Origin: Paenibacillus polygoni
GTDB lineage: Bacteria; Bacillota; Bacilli; Paenibacillales; Paenibacillaceae
DNA length: 64,000 nt
Direction: 5' to 3'
Assembly: GCF_030263935.1 (NCBI RefSeq)
Contig: NZ_CP127162.1
Location: 1,063,501-1,127,500, forward strand
The position numbers and the translations under genes are program-made. The notes under the pieces are model-generated. The model was not told the origin of the DNA. It did no database searches and saw only the letters and a program-made list of their open reading frames with translations. Position 1 is the stretch's first letter. Each line of letters opens with the position of its first letter. Below, piece by piece: positions 11,102 through 19,007 of this stretch.

Positions 11102-11470
11102 TTATTTCATATCTCGTTCCATTCGTACAAACGCAATAAATCGTTTTGCCTCTTCCTCTGACAAGGGTTTCCCATCAATCATGAGTTCGAACTTACCGAG
11201 TACTTCACGATCTGACAATTCTAAGGAATCAACAAAACCTCGCACATCTTCATCAAGTACCATGTCTGGATTATTCGTTCTTCCAAGTAAGTAATCTACC
11301 GACACATGAAACGTATCAGCAAATCTGGTGAGTGTTTCAAAATCCGGTTTTCTGCGGTTTTTTTCATAATGGGAGAGAGAGGCTCTTGTAATATCAAGCA
11401 TATTGGATAATTCCTCTTGAGTAAGACCTCTTTTTTCTCTAAGTTCCGCAATTCGGTGTCCGTAATCCAT
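11102..11470 (-). CDS. XRE family transcriptional repressor
   Basis: The 122-residue protein has a clear Cro/C1-type helix-turn-helix at residues about 5-60 (RGLTQEELSNMLDITRASLSHYEKNRRKP) and an acidic helical C-terminal part of the kind that mediates dimerisation. AGGAGG lies upstream of the ATG. The gene is transcribed away from a 217-bp intergenic region that carries two GATAC-N5-GTATC type palindromes, and two more copies lie within 2.5 kb. From memory, the PBSX repressor Xre of B. subtilis recognises GATACAAATTGTATC, which differs by one base from two of these sites. I therefore infer an autoregulated repressor of the neighbouring genes. The inducing signal is unknown. Confidence 0.85.
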   Translation of the reverse strand: MDYGHRIAELREKRGLTQEELSNMLDITRASLSHYEKNRRKPDFETLTRFADTFHVSVDYLLGRTNNPDMVLDEDVRGFVDSLELSDREVLGKFELMIDGKPLSEEEAKRFIAFVRMERDMK

Positions 11471-11560
11471 CTATATCTTTCCTCCTGGTTTCTAATAAAT
11501 GCTCCAAACATATATGTCTTTTTGTATTAAAAATGGAATATTAGCTAATTACTGCTTGAC

Positions 11561-11579
11561 ACGATACTATATGTATCGT
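11561..11579. promoter_or_regulatory. XRE operator site A
   Basis: ACGATAC-TATAT-GTATCGT is a perfect 7-5-7 inverted repeat. It overlaps a TTGACA (11556-11561), so binding would block a rightward promoter; the matching -10 (TAAAGT at 11579) is weak. Confidence 0.6.
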
Positions 11580-11593
11580 AAAGTTTTATTAAT

Positions 11594-11608
11594 TATACAA
11601 ATTGTATC
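11594..11608. promoter_or_regulatory. XRE operator site B
   Basis: TATAC-AAATT-GTATC, one base from the PBSX Xre consensus as I recall it. It lies 33 bp to the right of site A, about three helical turns, in the same divergent intergenic region. Confidence 0.55.
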
Positions 11609-11687
11609 TTTTCGTCTTACTTTTTAGCTTTTACCTCAATCATATTATTCATACCTTGAAATATGGTTGCAAAAGGGAATGAATCTA

Positions 11688-12119
11688 ATGAACCAGATTA
11701 ATGTAGATGAGCACGATCTAAAAGCAGCAGTTATGTATATTCACAAGTATCAAGAACAAATTATTAATAGCAAATCAAGACCCATTATGGTTATGGGGAT
11801 AAGTGGAAATTGCATTACTTTTGTGAGTGACCTGTACATCCCGGTTATACCACAGCTTGAAATTGGACTGGTCATTCAAGATGAACTTAGTAGTATTCAT
11901 TCATTTTGTACTTTGAAATGGAAACAAGATTTCGGAAGCTTTACGTTATATCATGCATTTCTACATAATCTTGAGGAACAAAAACCATATATAAATGGAC
12001 AATTGAACTGGATGATTCAGCGAATGCCATATCTATATGAATTGCGTCCGTTAGATCGAATTGAAGAATGGTCTCTGATAAGAGACAAGATTTACAATAA
12101 AATAGACTTATTTATCTAG
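11688..12119 (+). CDS. Hypothetical protein divergent from the XRE gene
   Basis: The 143-residue protein starts at the ATG at 11688, ten bases after AAAAGGG; the open frame reaches back to a TTG at 11667, which has no usable site. It has no signal peptide or membrane segment. The central part (GNCITFVSDLYIPVIPQLEIGL) is beta-rich and resembles small PilZ-like barrels in pattern, but I see no RxxxR motif and do not claim that. Base composition is AT-rich compared with gltB. Two XRE-type operators lie in its promoter region, so it is probably the first repressed target. Function unknown. Confidence 0.6.
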   Translation: MNQINVDEHDLKAAVMYIHKYQEQIINSKSRPIMVMGISGNCITFVSDLYIPVIPQLEIGLVIQDELSSIHSFCTLKWKQDFGSFTLYHAFLHNLEEQKPYINGQLNWMIQRMPYLYELRPLDRIEEWSLIRDKIYNKIDLFI

Positions 12120-12846
12120 ACATATCGCCATTTTACTATATTTTAATAGTTACTGCATTAGTTGTTTGACCGCAATATCTTAGTGTGCAACATAATTAAC
12201 TGTTGGAATAAGGTATTGATGGGGATTGTCATTGACAATCATAGTCTATTTTAATCTTAATGAGGTTTCTTTAGCGGGGAAATATTTCCCGCTTTGGCTG
12301 AGAATTATATCTTGGTTTGGACTAAGAAAGAGCTGGATTAATAAGATCTAGTTTATGCCATCACATTTACGCAAGAAGGCAATTTTTCTTCGTTGTTCGA
12401 CACTGAACAACGAAAAACATCGTTTTATCAAGTGGTTGCTGAATATAATCATATAGGTTTGTCGAGTGTGCTGGAACAAGATACCCAGTTATAGATCGAA
12501 AAGAATTCGGTTATTTTATCCTGAAGCTTATATCGAAACATTTTCATCAGACCCTATCCCAAGATTTAGATCATGCAAGTTGATCGCGTACGGTCCACTG
12601 AAAATCTCTGTAAAGTTTTATCAAATACTTGACACAATAACAACAAAAACTAACGGAAGAATATAGCTGTATAGACTTCTTCCCCACTTTGTCTTAATCA
12701 GAAGCTACTAATACTTATATCAGCTCAAGTTACCAAGTATTCAAATCAGCTAAGCTACTCCTCAACCTTCTTGCTTAAAACATTCGTCATTTCTTCAATG
12801 TTGAGCATTGTTCCACGGCTATCGATCGATGCATTTTATAAAATGA
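12120..12846. other. Gene-poor stretch with three hairpins and decayed reading frames
   Basis: No convincing gene. Inverted repeats are GATTGTC-ATT-GACAATC (12224-12240), AGCGGGGAAATATTTCCCGCT (12273-12293) and TCGTTGTTC-GACACT-GAACAACGA (12390-12413); none has a good T-tract. Frame-hopping translation between about 12345 and 12575 gives protein-like text that switches frame at least once, and the open frame 12466-12666 lacks a ribosome binding site. It may be a decayed gene. Confidence 0.4.
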
Positions 12847-12969
12847 TATAACCCCTATGACGTTCTCCTAGACTTCACCGGTGGATGCATCGCTCTACTT
12901 CTCATGATCCTGATTGAAAGGTTCTTACGCAGACGAAGGTCTAAAGATTCCTCCTCGCTCATAACCTGA
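12811..12969 (+). pseudogene. Probable VanZ-like gene remnant (C-terminal end)
   Basis: One frame reads YNPYDVLLDFTGGCIALLLM (12847-12906), then IERFLRRRRSK, up to the TGA at 12967. It has the DVLL-D-x-x-GG pattern followed by a hydrophobic helix and a basic tail, as at the end of VanZ-family membrane proteins. The same frame continues upstream to about 12811 but is interrupted by TGA at 12844 and again at 12802, and no start or upstream VanZ part remains. I read it as a truncated remnant. Family assignment rests on about 40 residues. Confidence 0.35.
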
Positions 12970-13001
12970 GAAAGATACAAAGGACAAGGGGAGGGAGCAT
13001 C

Positions 13002-13493
13002 ATGCTTCGCAGACGCCGAGGGAATGGACTTATCAAATTGCTCACTGCCGTCCTGGTAGTGGGCTTGATTATTCTTTTGTTCTTCAGTGTACGTGGGATG
13101 GTTAAATCAACAAATGAAGAAGAAGCAATTAAGATCGTAGAACAATTCTATGACTATGAGCAAGAAGGGGACTTTGGGAGTTCATGGGAACTGTTTCATT
13201 CGCTTATGAAGGAACGATATAAGAAACCCGACTATGTTCAGACCCGGGCGCATGTGTTCATGCAGCATTTCGGTACGAACACCTTCCAGTATGAAAGGAG
13301 CGAACCAGAGCGGAAATTTGATGTGCAGTTGGTCGAAGGAACAGATGCCTTGAAGGAAGTTTATCTTATAACCATAACACAGATTTATCATTCATCCTTC
13401 GGTAATTTTAAGATCGTCCAGCCTGTATATGCTGCTGAAGAATCAGGTAATTGGCGGGTATTATGGTCATTTCAGAAATCGGAAGACTTCTAA
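13002..13493 (+). CDS. Membrane-anchored extracytoplasmic protein, unknown function
   Basis: The 163-residue protein has a basic N-terminus (LRRRRGNGLIK), one membrane helix (about residues 11-31) and an external domain of about 125 residues. The domain (EEAIKIVEQFYDYEQEGDFGSSWELFH...) has the helix-then-sheet pattern of NTF2-like or DUF4878-type lipoproteins. GGGGAGGGAG precedes the ATG. It directly follows the VanZ remnant and is closed by its own terminator. No specific role can be assigned. Confidence 0.7.
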   Translation: MLRRRRGNGLIKLLTAVLVVGLIILLFFSVRGMVKSTNEEEAIKIVEQFYDYEQEGDFGSSWELFHSLMKERYKKPDYVQTRAHVFMQHFGTNTFQYERSEPERKFDVQLVEGTDALKEVYLITITQIYHSSFGNFKIVQPVYAAEESGNWRVLWSFQKSEDF

Positions 13494-13510
13494 TGTATAT
13501 ACATAGGTAG

Positions 13511-13552
13511 AGCCCCTCTGTGCACGAAGAAATTCCGTGCATTAGAGGGGCT
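13511..13552. terminator. Terminator between convergent genes
   Basis: AGCCCCTCT-GTGCACG pairs with CGTGCAT-TAGAGGGGCT, ending at 13552 and followed by TATTTTTG. It serves the plus-strand gene ending at 13493 and possibly the minus-strand peptide gene. Confidence 0.75.
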
Positions 13553-13604
13553 TATTTTTGCTCTATTCCTGCTTTTTTTTTCGAGATTTCTACACAAAGT
13601 TGTC

Positions 13605-13733
13605 CTAACGTACAAGCAGTAAGCGTACAATAAAGTAGGTCAAGACGGGTGCGCCTACAATGACAAGTACAGGTAAGAGGCTGATGTGCCTCGATGCATT
13701 CCTCCTCCATTTTTTCACTGTTCTTCTCATCAT
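13605..13733 (-). CDS. 42-residue single-span membrane peptide
   Basis: This gene is not obvious because a longer overlapping frame hides it. On the minus strand GAGGAGGG (13737-13744) precedes two adjacent ATGs (13733 and 13730); the second has the better spacing. The product has a strongly basic N-terminus (RRTVKKWRRNASRH), then one hydrophobic helix (LLPVLVIVGAPVLTYFIV) and a short RLLLVR tail. The size and layout resemble small membrane stress peptides and type I toxins, but no sequence family is recognised. An AATAC-AAATT-GTATC palindrome lies 29 bp upstream of the start, so the XRE protein probably controls it. Confidence 0.6.
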   Translation of the reverse strand: MMRRTVKKWRRNASRHISLLPVLVIVGAPVLTYFIVRLLLVR

Positions 13734-13761
13734 TATCCCTCCTCAAATAACTATATTTCAT

Positions 13762-13776
13762 AATACAAATTGTATC
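13762..13776. promoter_or_regulatory. XRE operator site C
   Basis: AATAC-AAATT-GTATC lies upstream of the minus-strand membrane peptide. It is identical to site B at 14 of 15 positions. Confidence 0.55.
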
Positions 13777-13910
13777 ATTCCTCCTTAGGTGTGTGAATGC
13801 GAAAAATGACTTATTTTCGTAAATATGATGCATTTCCATCCTTGTTTTCAGAAAAAACGCGATTTAACCCCTAAATTACAGGTTATATTTGTAATATGGA
13901 GTGATTATTC

Positions 13911-13939
13911 TTGACAAAGATATAGGACTCCATTATGTT
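13911..13939 (+). promoter_or_regulatory. Promoter of the zinc-ribbon/ABC operon
   Basis: A perfect TTGACA (13911-13916), 17 bp, TATGTT (13934-13939). The predicted start of transcription falls inside operator D. Confidence 0.7.
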
Positions 13940-13942
13940 CAA

Positions 13943-13957
13943 GATACAAAAAGTATC
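13943..13957. promoter_or_regulatory. XRE operator site D
   Basis: GATAC-AAAAA-GTATC, with perfect arms, begins three bases after the -10 box. This is the classic position for a repressor that blocks initiation. Confidence 0.65.
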
Positions 13958-14022
13958 GAAAATGATCGATTTTTGTAGTTCAAGAATGTGTTACACGTTA
14001 CTTGAATGGGAGGGGATTTTTA

Positions 14023-14313
14023 GTGATAGGTACTCGCCGTTTTTATTGTGTGGCCTGCAAGAAAATTATGTGGGTCGAGAATGAGTCTGTAAGTACTTTT
14101 GACTCCGATCGCATTAATGCCGATCTTATCTTCCGGACGGGATTCTATCGAAATGAAATGCCGCTAGGATATTGTGGTCACTGCCGTGAAATTCACCATC
14201 ATCTACAAGATCAAGAGCAGGCTGTGCAGCAGGAAAGTCATCATCTTCCTTCCATGTATTCTCAAAAGAGTGCTTCACCTCTCGAATGTGGTACAGGTTG
14301 TATGGTACACTAG
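14023..14313 (+). CDS. Small zinc-ribbon-like protein
   Basis: GGGAGGGG at 14008-14015 sits seven bases before a GTG at 14023. This site lies inside the longer open frame that begins at ATG 14002, so the GTG is the better start and gives 96 residues. Two cysteine pairs, FYCVACKK near the N-terminus and GYCGHC near residue 45, are arranged as a zinc ribbon; a third pair (CGTGC) lies at the C-terminus. It is the first gene after a strong promoter with an XRE operator and is followed after 58 bp by an ABC transporter, so co-regulation is likely. Function unknown. Confidence 0.6.
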   Translation: MIGTRRFYCVACKKIMWVENESVSTFDSDRINADLIFRTGFYRNEMPLGYCGHCREIHHHLQDQEQAVQQESHHLPSMYSQKSASPLECGTGCMVH

Positions 14314-14371
14314 CTTCTGAGCTTAAGTCTCGATACGAATCTGTATGATATTTGATAAATAAGGAGTGAAC

Positions 14372-15286
14372 TTGTCCGTGCATCAAGAACCGGTTGTTCG
14401 AATGCAAGGGGTCAGCAAAGTCATTTCTTCCCGCTATCTAGTACGAGACCTGACTCTGGATATCCATCCAGGCCAGGTCTTTGGTTTTTTAGGACCCAAT
14501 GGTGCGGGAAAAACGACGACGATCCGTATGATGGTTGGACTGATTTCGATCAGTGAAGGCGATATACATATTGCGGGGCACAGTATTAAACATGATTTTG
14601 AAGAGGCAATTCGCGAGGTAGGGGCGATCGTGGAGAACCCGGAAATGTATAAATTTATGACCGGGTACCAGAACCTGTTACATTTTGCCCGGATGTCACC
14701 AGGTGTAACCAAAGAACGAATTCAGGAAGCGATTGAACTCGTCGGACTTACACAGCGCATCCATGATAAGGTGAAGAATTACTCGCTAGGCATGCGGCAG
14801 CGACTTGGCGTGGCACAGGCTATACTCCATCGTCCGAAACTGCTTATTCTAGATGAGCCGACGAATGGACTTGATCCTCAGGGAATCCGTGAACTGCGGG
14901 ATTACCTCCGCAGACTATGTGATGAAGAAGGGACGACCGTCTTCGTATCCAGTCACCTGTTATCGGAGATGGAGCTGATGTGTGATACGGTGGCTGTCAT
15001 ACAAAATGGAAACCTCATCGATGTGAGAAGCGTAAGAGAAGAGGGAGTAGTAACAGCTACGGAATATGTCTTTGAGGTAAGTAACGTGGATATGGCGTAC
15101 AAGCTGCTAAAAGGTGAAGGAAGAGTCGAACAAGGGATGTTATATCTATCTGGAACGAGAGATGAGGCTGCAGCGCTGAATGCTCTTCTAGTGCAAAATG
15201 GTATACAGGTATATGGAATTCGTGCGAAAAGGAATTCTCTAGAAGATCGGTTCCTAGCCCTTACAGGAGGTGAATCGATTGAGTAA
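14372..15286 (+). CDS. ABC transporter ATP-binding protein
   Basis: This ATPase of about 304 residues has all expected motifs: Walker A GPNGAGKTT, signature YSLGMRQRLG, Walker B LLILDEPTNGLD and switch histidine SSHLLSE. It belongs to the BcrA/CcmA-like class that pairs with ABC-2 permeases for export of peptides, antibiotics or lipids. AAGGAG at 14361-14366 favours the TTG at 14372 or the GTG at 14378; a GTG at 14366 overlaps the site itself. The permease gene overlaps its end by 8 bp. With the XRE operator upstream, the pair looks like an inducible defence or detoxification exporter. Confidence 0.88.
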   Translation: MSVHQEPVVRMQGVSKVISSRYLVRDLTLDIHPGQVFGFLGPNGAGKTTTIRMMVGLISISEGDIHIAGHSIKHDFEEAIREVGAIVENPEMYKFMTGYQNLLHFARMSPGVTKERIQEAIELVGLTQRIHDKVKNYSLGMRQRLGVAQAILHRPKLLILDEPTNGLDPQGIRELRDYLRRLCDEEGTTVFVSSHLLSEMELMCDTVAVIQNGNLIDVRSVREEGVVTATEYVFEVSNVDMAYKLLKGEGRVEQGMLYLSGTRDEAAALNALLVQNGIQVYGIRAKRNSLEDRFLALTGGESIE

Positions 15287-16058
15287 TTTTTTGATGCTTG
15301 TCCATAATGAGAATATGAAGATATACCGGCGTATGCGGACATGGGTCATGCTGGGCATTTTGGCCTTTATGTCGATCATCATTCCCTATCTCTTTTCCGG
15401 CAACGGGGGAGGAGAGACGACTTCTTTCTGGGAGGGAGCGATGCTCTCCGTTACGTTTGTCAGCTTCCTGAATACGATCTTTGCCGTCGTGATTGCAGCA
15501 GATTCCGTAGCAGGGGAGTTCTCTTGGGGAACAATTAAGCTCTTGCTGATCCGTCCTTGGACGCGAAGTAAGATTCTTTTCTCCAAGTATCTTTCTGTTC
15601 TGCTATTCAGCATACTCAGTACACTTACGATGATTCTGCTGGCTCTTGGTACATCGTATCTGCTTCTATCTTCTACAGCTGATGTGGGGATGATACCTGA
15701 AAATATGACTCCCGCGAGTTATGCAGTGATTAGTTGGGTATTTGAATATGTAGATCTATTTATTACGATTGCGATTGCTTTTATGGTATCAACCGTATTT
15801 CGTTCGGGTGCGCTTGCGATTGGCTTGTCTCTATTTATCCTATTTACTCAGGGAATCTTCGGAATGATCTTTAATCCTGAACGTTATGTATGGGCGAAGT
15901 ACATACTTTTTACGAATATGGATCTTAGTCAGTATATGTATGGGGATGGTCTTGGAGGCATGACCCTTGGTTTTTCCATGCTGATTCTCGCCGTGTATTA
16001 TGCGCTCTTTATGGGAATCTCCTGGTACGTATTTAATAAAAGAGATGTGGCTGCATAA
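15279..16058 (+). CDS. ABC-2 type transporter permease
   Basis: The 259-residue membrane protein has about six helices and the ABC-2 pattern of a first helix, an amphipathic segment (SVAGEFSWGTIKLLLIRPWTR) and a helical bundle. The TTG at 15279 is chosen because AGGAGGTGA ends five bases before it; the open frame reaches further back, to a GTG inside that site. It overlaps the ATPase gene by 8 bp, so the two are translationally coupled and form one exporter. Substrate is not predictable. Confidence 0.85.
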   Translation: MSNFLMLVHNENMKIYRRMRTWVMLGILAFMSIIIPYLFSGNGGGETTSFWEGAMLSVTFVSFLNTIFAVVIAADSVAGEFSWGTIKLLLIRPWTRSKILFSKYLSVLLFSILSTLTMILLALGTSYLLLSSTADVGMIPENMTPASYAVISWVFEYVDLFITIAIAFMVSTVFRSGALAIGLSLFILFTQGIFGMIFNPERYVWAKYILFTNMDLSQYMYGDGLGGMTLGFSMLILAVYYALFMGISWYVFNKRDVAA

Positions 16059-16158
16059 AGCAGCATGACCGGAATGTAGTTACGCTTATAAAGGATATCC
16101 ATACAGAAGCTTCCTTTGCATATCGTAGACAAAATTTATGTGGATGGAGGGTCTGGCA

Positions 16159-17238
16159 TTGACTCAAACTAACCGATTTTTCCGATTTTTGATCGGAATT
16201 ATTCTGGTCTTTCTTGTGATTTACCTGGGTTCAAAAGTAAACTTTATTTTTGACCCGATCATCTCCTTTGTCAGTATTATTCTTGTTCCGCTGATGCTGG
16301 CGGCATTTTTCTATTATCTGCTCCGGCCTTTAGTAGAAATTATGACAAAAAGAAAACTCAATCGTACGGTGGCCGTTCTCCTGATTTATCTGGCGATTAC
16401 TCTCATTCTGGTTGGATTTATTCTAGGGGTATGGCCGTCTCTTCGGGCGCAGTTCCTTGCCTTCATCGAGAGTGCACCTGATCTGCTTAATATGCTAGGA
16501 AAGCAAGTGAAGGAATTAGAGCAGAGCGGTGTTCTGGCCCAGTTTTTACCGGAGGGTACAAGTGTATTATCCAAAGTGACGGACTTTATCGATCAGGGAT
16601 TCACGGTAGTCACTAACTATCTGTCAGGGCTTGTGTCTTTCTTCTCGTCCTTTGTCGTTGTGCTCTTTGTATCTCCTATTATTCTATTCTTCATGCTCAA
16701 AGAGGGCGGTAAATTTGGAGAGAACATTGTCAGCTTCTTGCCAAGACGTTTTCGAGATGAAGGTACAGACTTACTGAATGATATTGATAACTCACTTAGT
16801 GGTTTTATTGTTGGCCGCGTCATTGCAAACGTTGCATTAGGTGTGCTGATGTACATTGGTTTTCTTATTATTGGTTTACCGTACGCGTTACTTCTTACCG
16901 TCGTCTCCGTAATTATGAATTTCATTCCGTTCATTGGAGCGATTGTATCTTCGATTCCGATTGTGATTATCGCCTTTACGGAGGAACCGATGATGGCAAT
17001 CTGGTCGCTGGTTATTATCTTGGTTGCGCAGCAAATTCAGGATAACCTGCTGGCCCCATACATTATGAACAAGACACTGGATATCCATCCAATCACGACG
17101 ATTGTTGTTGTCCTTGTGGGCGGAGATATCGGCGGTCTTATGGGTATGCTTCTTGCGATCCCTGTTTACATGACGGCAAAGATTATCGTTGGGCGTGTAT
17201 ATAACGTATTCTTTAAAGATCGCTGGGAGAAAGTATAG
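16159..17238 (+). CDS. AI-2E family transporter (UPF0118)
   Basis: The 359-residue protein has two N-terminal helices, a long central soluble-like stretch (LLNMLGKQVKELEQSG...) and a C-terminal membrane block with the conserved PFIGAIVSSIP and DNLLAPYIM segments of the AI-2E exporter/PerM family. Members are linked to autoinducer-2 export, Na+/H+ exchange or sporulation permeases. GGAGG eight bases upstream supports the TTG start; the open frame's first ATG at 16138 has no site. A 100-bp gap separates it from the ABC operon, so it may be read from the same promoter, though I cannot show that. Confidence 0.83.
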   Translation: MTQTNRFFRFLIGIILVFLVIYLGSKVNFIFDPIISFVSIILVPLMLAAFFYYLLRPLVEIMTKRKLNRTVAVLLIYLAITLILVGFILGVWPSLRAQFLAFIESAPDLLNMLGKQVKELEQSGVLAQFLPEGTSVLSKVTDFIDQGFTVVTNYLSGLVSFFSSFVVVLFVSPIILFFMLKEGGKFGENIVSFLPRRFRDEGTDLLNDIDNSLSGFIVGRVIANVALGVLMYIGFLIIGLPYALLLTVVSVIMNFIPFIGAIVSSIPIVIIAFTEEPMMAIWSLVIILVAQQIQDNLLAPYIMNKTLDIHPITTIVVVLVGGDIGGLMGMLLAIPVYMTAKIIVGRVYNVFFKDRWEKV

Positions 17239-17288
17239 CGGAACCAGAAAAGAATAACCACATGTATTGTATTTTGAAAATAAAGCAA

Positions 17289-17330
17289 AATAAGGCCCGC
17301 ATCCTCACAACAGAGGAAGCGGGCCTTATT
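17289..17330. terminator. Bidirectional terminator
   Basis: AATAAGGCCCGC (17289-17300) pairs with GCGGGCCTTATT (17319-17330), with an inner TCCTC/GAGGA pairing. It lies between two converging genes. Confidence 0.8.
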
Positions 17331-17346
17331 CTATATAACAAAAGAA

Positions 17347-18699
17347 TTACTCAGCCATAACAGTTTCTTCATTCAGAGTACTTGCGATAGGAACCTTCGT
17401 TGTAATCGCTACTTTGAGGAAGCGATTCTTCTCTTTTTCAATCAGAGTAAATGTAAGGCCGTCAAATTCAAATTCTTCTTGTACTTCCATTTCGGGCTGA
17501 TGACTGTACAGCCATCCACCGATTGTATCCCATTCATCGGTATCCAGAGCAGCAGAGAAAAGATCGTTTACTTTTGAGAGAGCGACTTTTCCGTCAAAAA
17601 GGATATGGTTATCATCCATGATTTGAATTTCTTCTACCTCATCGGAGTCAAATTCATCCCTTATTTCACCGACAATTTGTTCCAGGACGTCTTCAATCGT
17701 AACCATGCCTGATGTACCGCCGTATTCATCGACCAAGATGACAATATGATTGCCTTCTTGCTGCATTTTTTTCAGCAGGTCTTTGACCGGTGTAGTCTCA
17801 TGTACTGCCGGAATTGGGTGAATCAAACTTTGGATATCAATCGTATTTGAATCGTTGCCGTAGTAGTCCAAGAAGAACTGTTTGGTATGAATAATTCCGA
17901 TAATATCATCTTTGTTCTCATTCACGACAGGGAAACGAGTATACTGTTCTTCTTTAATAATAGCGAGGTTCTCTTCGACCGATTTACTGGCATAGAGACA
18001 TACCATATCTGTACGTGGAACCATAATTTCTTTGGCCAACATCTCATCAAAAGCAAAGATTCGGCTTACATATCCAAATTCACTTTGGTTGATCATGCCG
18101 CTTTCGAAACTCTCATTAATGATGATTTGCAGTTCCTCTTCTGAGTGAGCTTCTTCTTGTTCCGAAGCCGGTTTTACACCAAACAATTTAACTAGCTGGT
18201 TAGCAGAGCTATTTAAGATGAAAATAAATGGGTACATCACTTTGTTAAACCAGATAATGGGTCCCGCAGTCCACATCGCCACGGTTTCGGCTTTACGAAT
18301 CGAGACGGTCTTAGGGGCCAGTTCCCCTACAACAACATGTAAGTAAGTAATCAGCATGAAAGCAAGTACGAAAGATATCACCGATCCTACGGATTCGGGG
18401 ATTCCCCAGCTTTCTACAAGCAGCGGATGCAGAATTTTCTCAATCGTTGGTTCACCGAGCCATCCGAGTCCCAGTGAAGTGATGGTAATCCCCAGCTGAC
18501 AAGCAGACAGATAACCATCCAGATTGGCAACCACTTGCCTTACTGCGGCTGCTTTCTTATTGCCCTCCGCAATTAATTGATCGAGCCGACTTGTTCTTAC
18601 ACGTACTATGGCAAACTCAATGGCTACAAAAAAAGCAGAGAATCCTATGAGCACTGCCACCATTACTAAATTTAACGCGTACCTACTACCTTCGTCCAT
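17347..18699 (-). CDS. CorC/HlyC family protein with CNNM (DUF21) and CBS domains
   Basis: The 450-residue protein has a CNNM/DUF21 membrane domain with four helices (about residues 1-190, including the SACQLGITITSLGLGWLGE block), a tandem CBS pair (about 205-330, with ARRIFAFDE-like hinge, MVPRTDM and DEYGGTSGMVT) and a C-terminal CorC_HlyC domain. The family handles Mg2+ or Co2+ efflux and magnesium homeostasis. The start is placed at the second ATG (18699); the frame's first ATG at 18720 overlaps the likely GGAG site. It stands alone and is read toward the terminator shared with the AI-2E gene. Confidence 0.85.
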   Translation of the reverse strand: MDEGSRYALNLVMVAVLIGFSAFFVAIEFAIVRVRTSRLDQLIAEGNKKAAAVRQVVANLDGYLSACQLGITITSLGLGWLGEPTIEKILHPLLVESWGIPESVGSVISFVLAFMLITYLHVVVGELAPKTVSIRKAETVAMWTAGPIIWFNKVMYPFIFILNSSANQLVKLFGVKPASEQEEAHSEEELQIIINESFESGMINQSEFGYVSRIFAFDEMLAKEIMVPRTDMVCLYASKSVEENLAIIKEEQYTRFPVVNENKDDIIGIIHTKQFFLDYYGNDSNTIDIQSLIHPIPAVHETTPVKDLLKKMQQEGNHIVILVDEYGGTSGMVTIEDVLEQIVGEIRDEFDSDEVEEIQIMDDNHILFDGKVALSKVNDLFSAALDTDEWDTIGGWLYSHQPEMEVQEEFEFDGLTFTLIEKEKNRFLKVAITTKVPIASTLNEETVMAE

Positions 18700-18871
18700 T
18701 TCACATCTCTTCTCCTTCATGATTTTAAAATATATAAAAGTTTAACGAATATTATATCGCATCTTTCCTCTTATGACCAACTTGACATAAAGCCAAATCA
18801 GTGTTCTTAAGAAAAATAACGCTCCAATACGATATGTATAGACTTGTATATATATTATTGAAACATTTTAT

Positions 18872-18892
18872 TGTGATCCGAAACCGATCACA
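18872..18892. promoter_or_regulatory. Perfect inverted repeat upstream of cls
   Basis: TGTGATC-N7-GATCACA with perfect seven-base arms, in the 308-bp region between the divergent corC-like and cls genes. It resembles a CRP half-site pair with the wrong spacing, so it is more likely the operator of a local regulator or a hairpin. Confidence 0.35.
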
Positions 18893-18944
18893 GGCGGCCG
18901 AAAACAGAATTCTATACAGATGAGTGCATGAAATACACTAAAGA

Positions 18945-18973
18945 TTGTCAAACTGTATAGATGACTGTATTCA
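18945..18973 (+). promoter_or_regulatory. Candidate cls promoter
   Basis: TTGTCA (18945-18950), 17 bp, TATTCA (18968-18973), 35 bp upstream of the cls start codon. Confidence 0.45.
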
Positions 18974-19007
18974 GTCGGTTTACTCAGATCAGAGGAGGGG
19001 CTTAGCG

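Noticed and set aside
12466..12666. 66-codon frame as a real gene
   Set aside because: No ribosome binding site or promoter, and the protein-like signal changes frame within it.
13552..13839. 95-codon minus-strand frame over the small-peptide gene
   Set aside because: No ribosome binding site at its start. The overlapping 42-codon frame has a strong site and a coherent membrane-peptide sequence.
10817..16058. Prophage or integrated element around the Xre-like repressor
   Set aside because: No integrase, structural or lysis genes and no attachment-site repeats were seen; only the repressor type recalls a phage.
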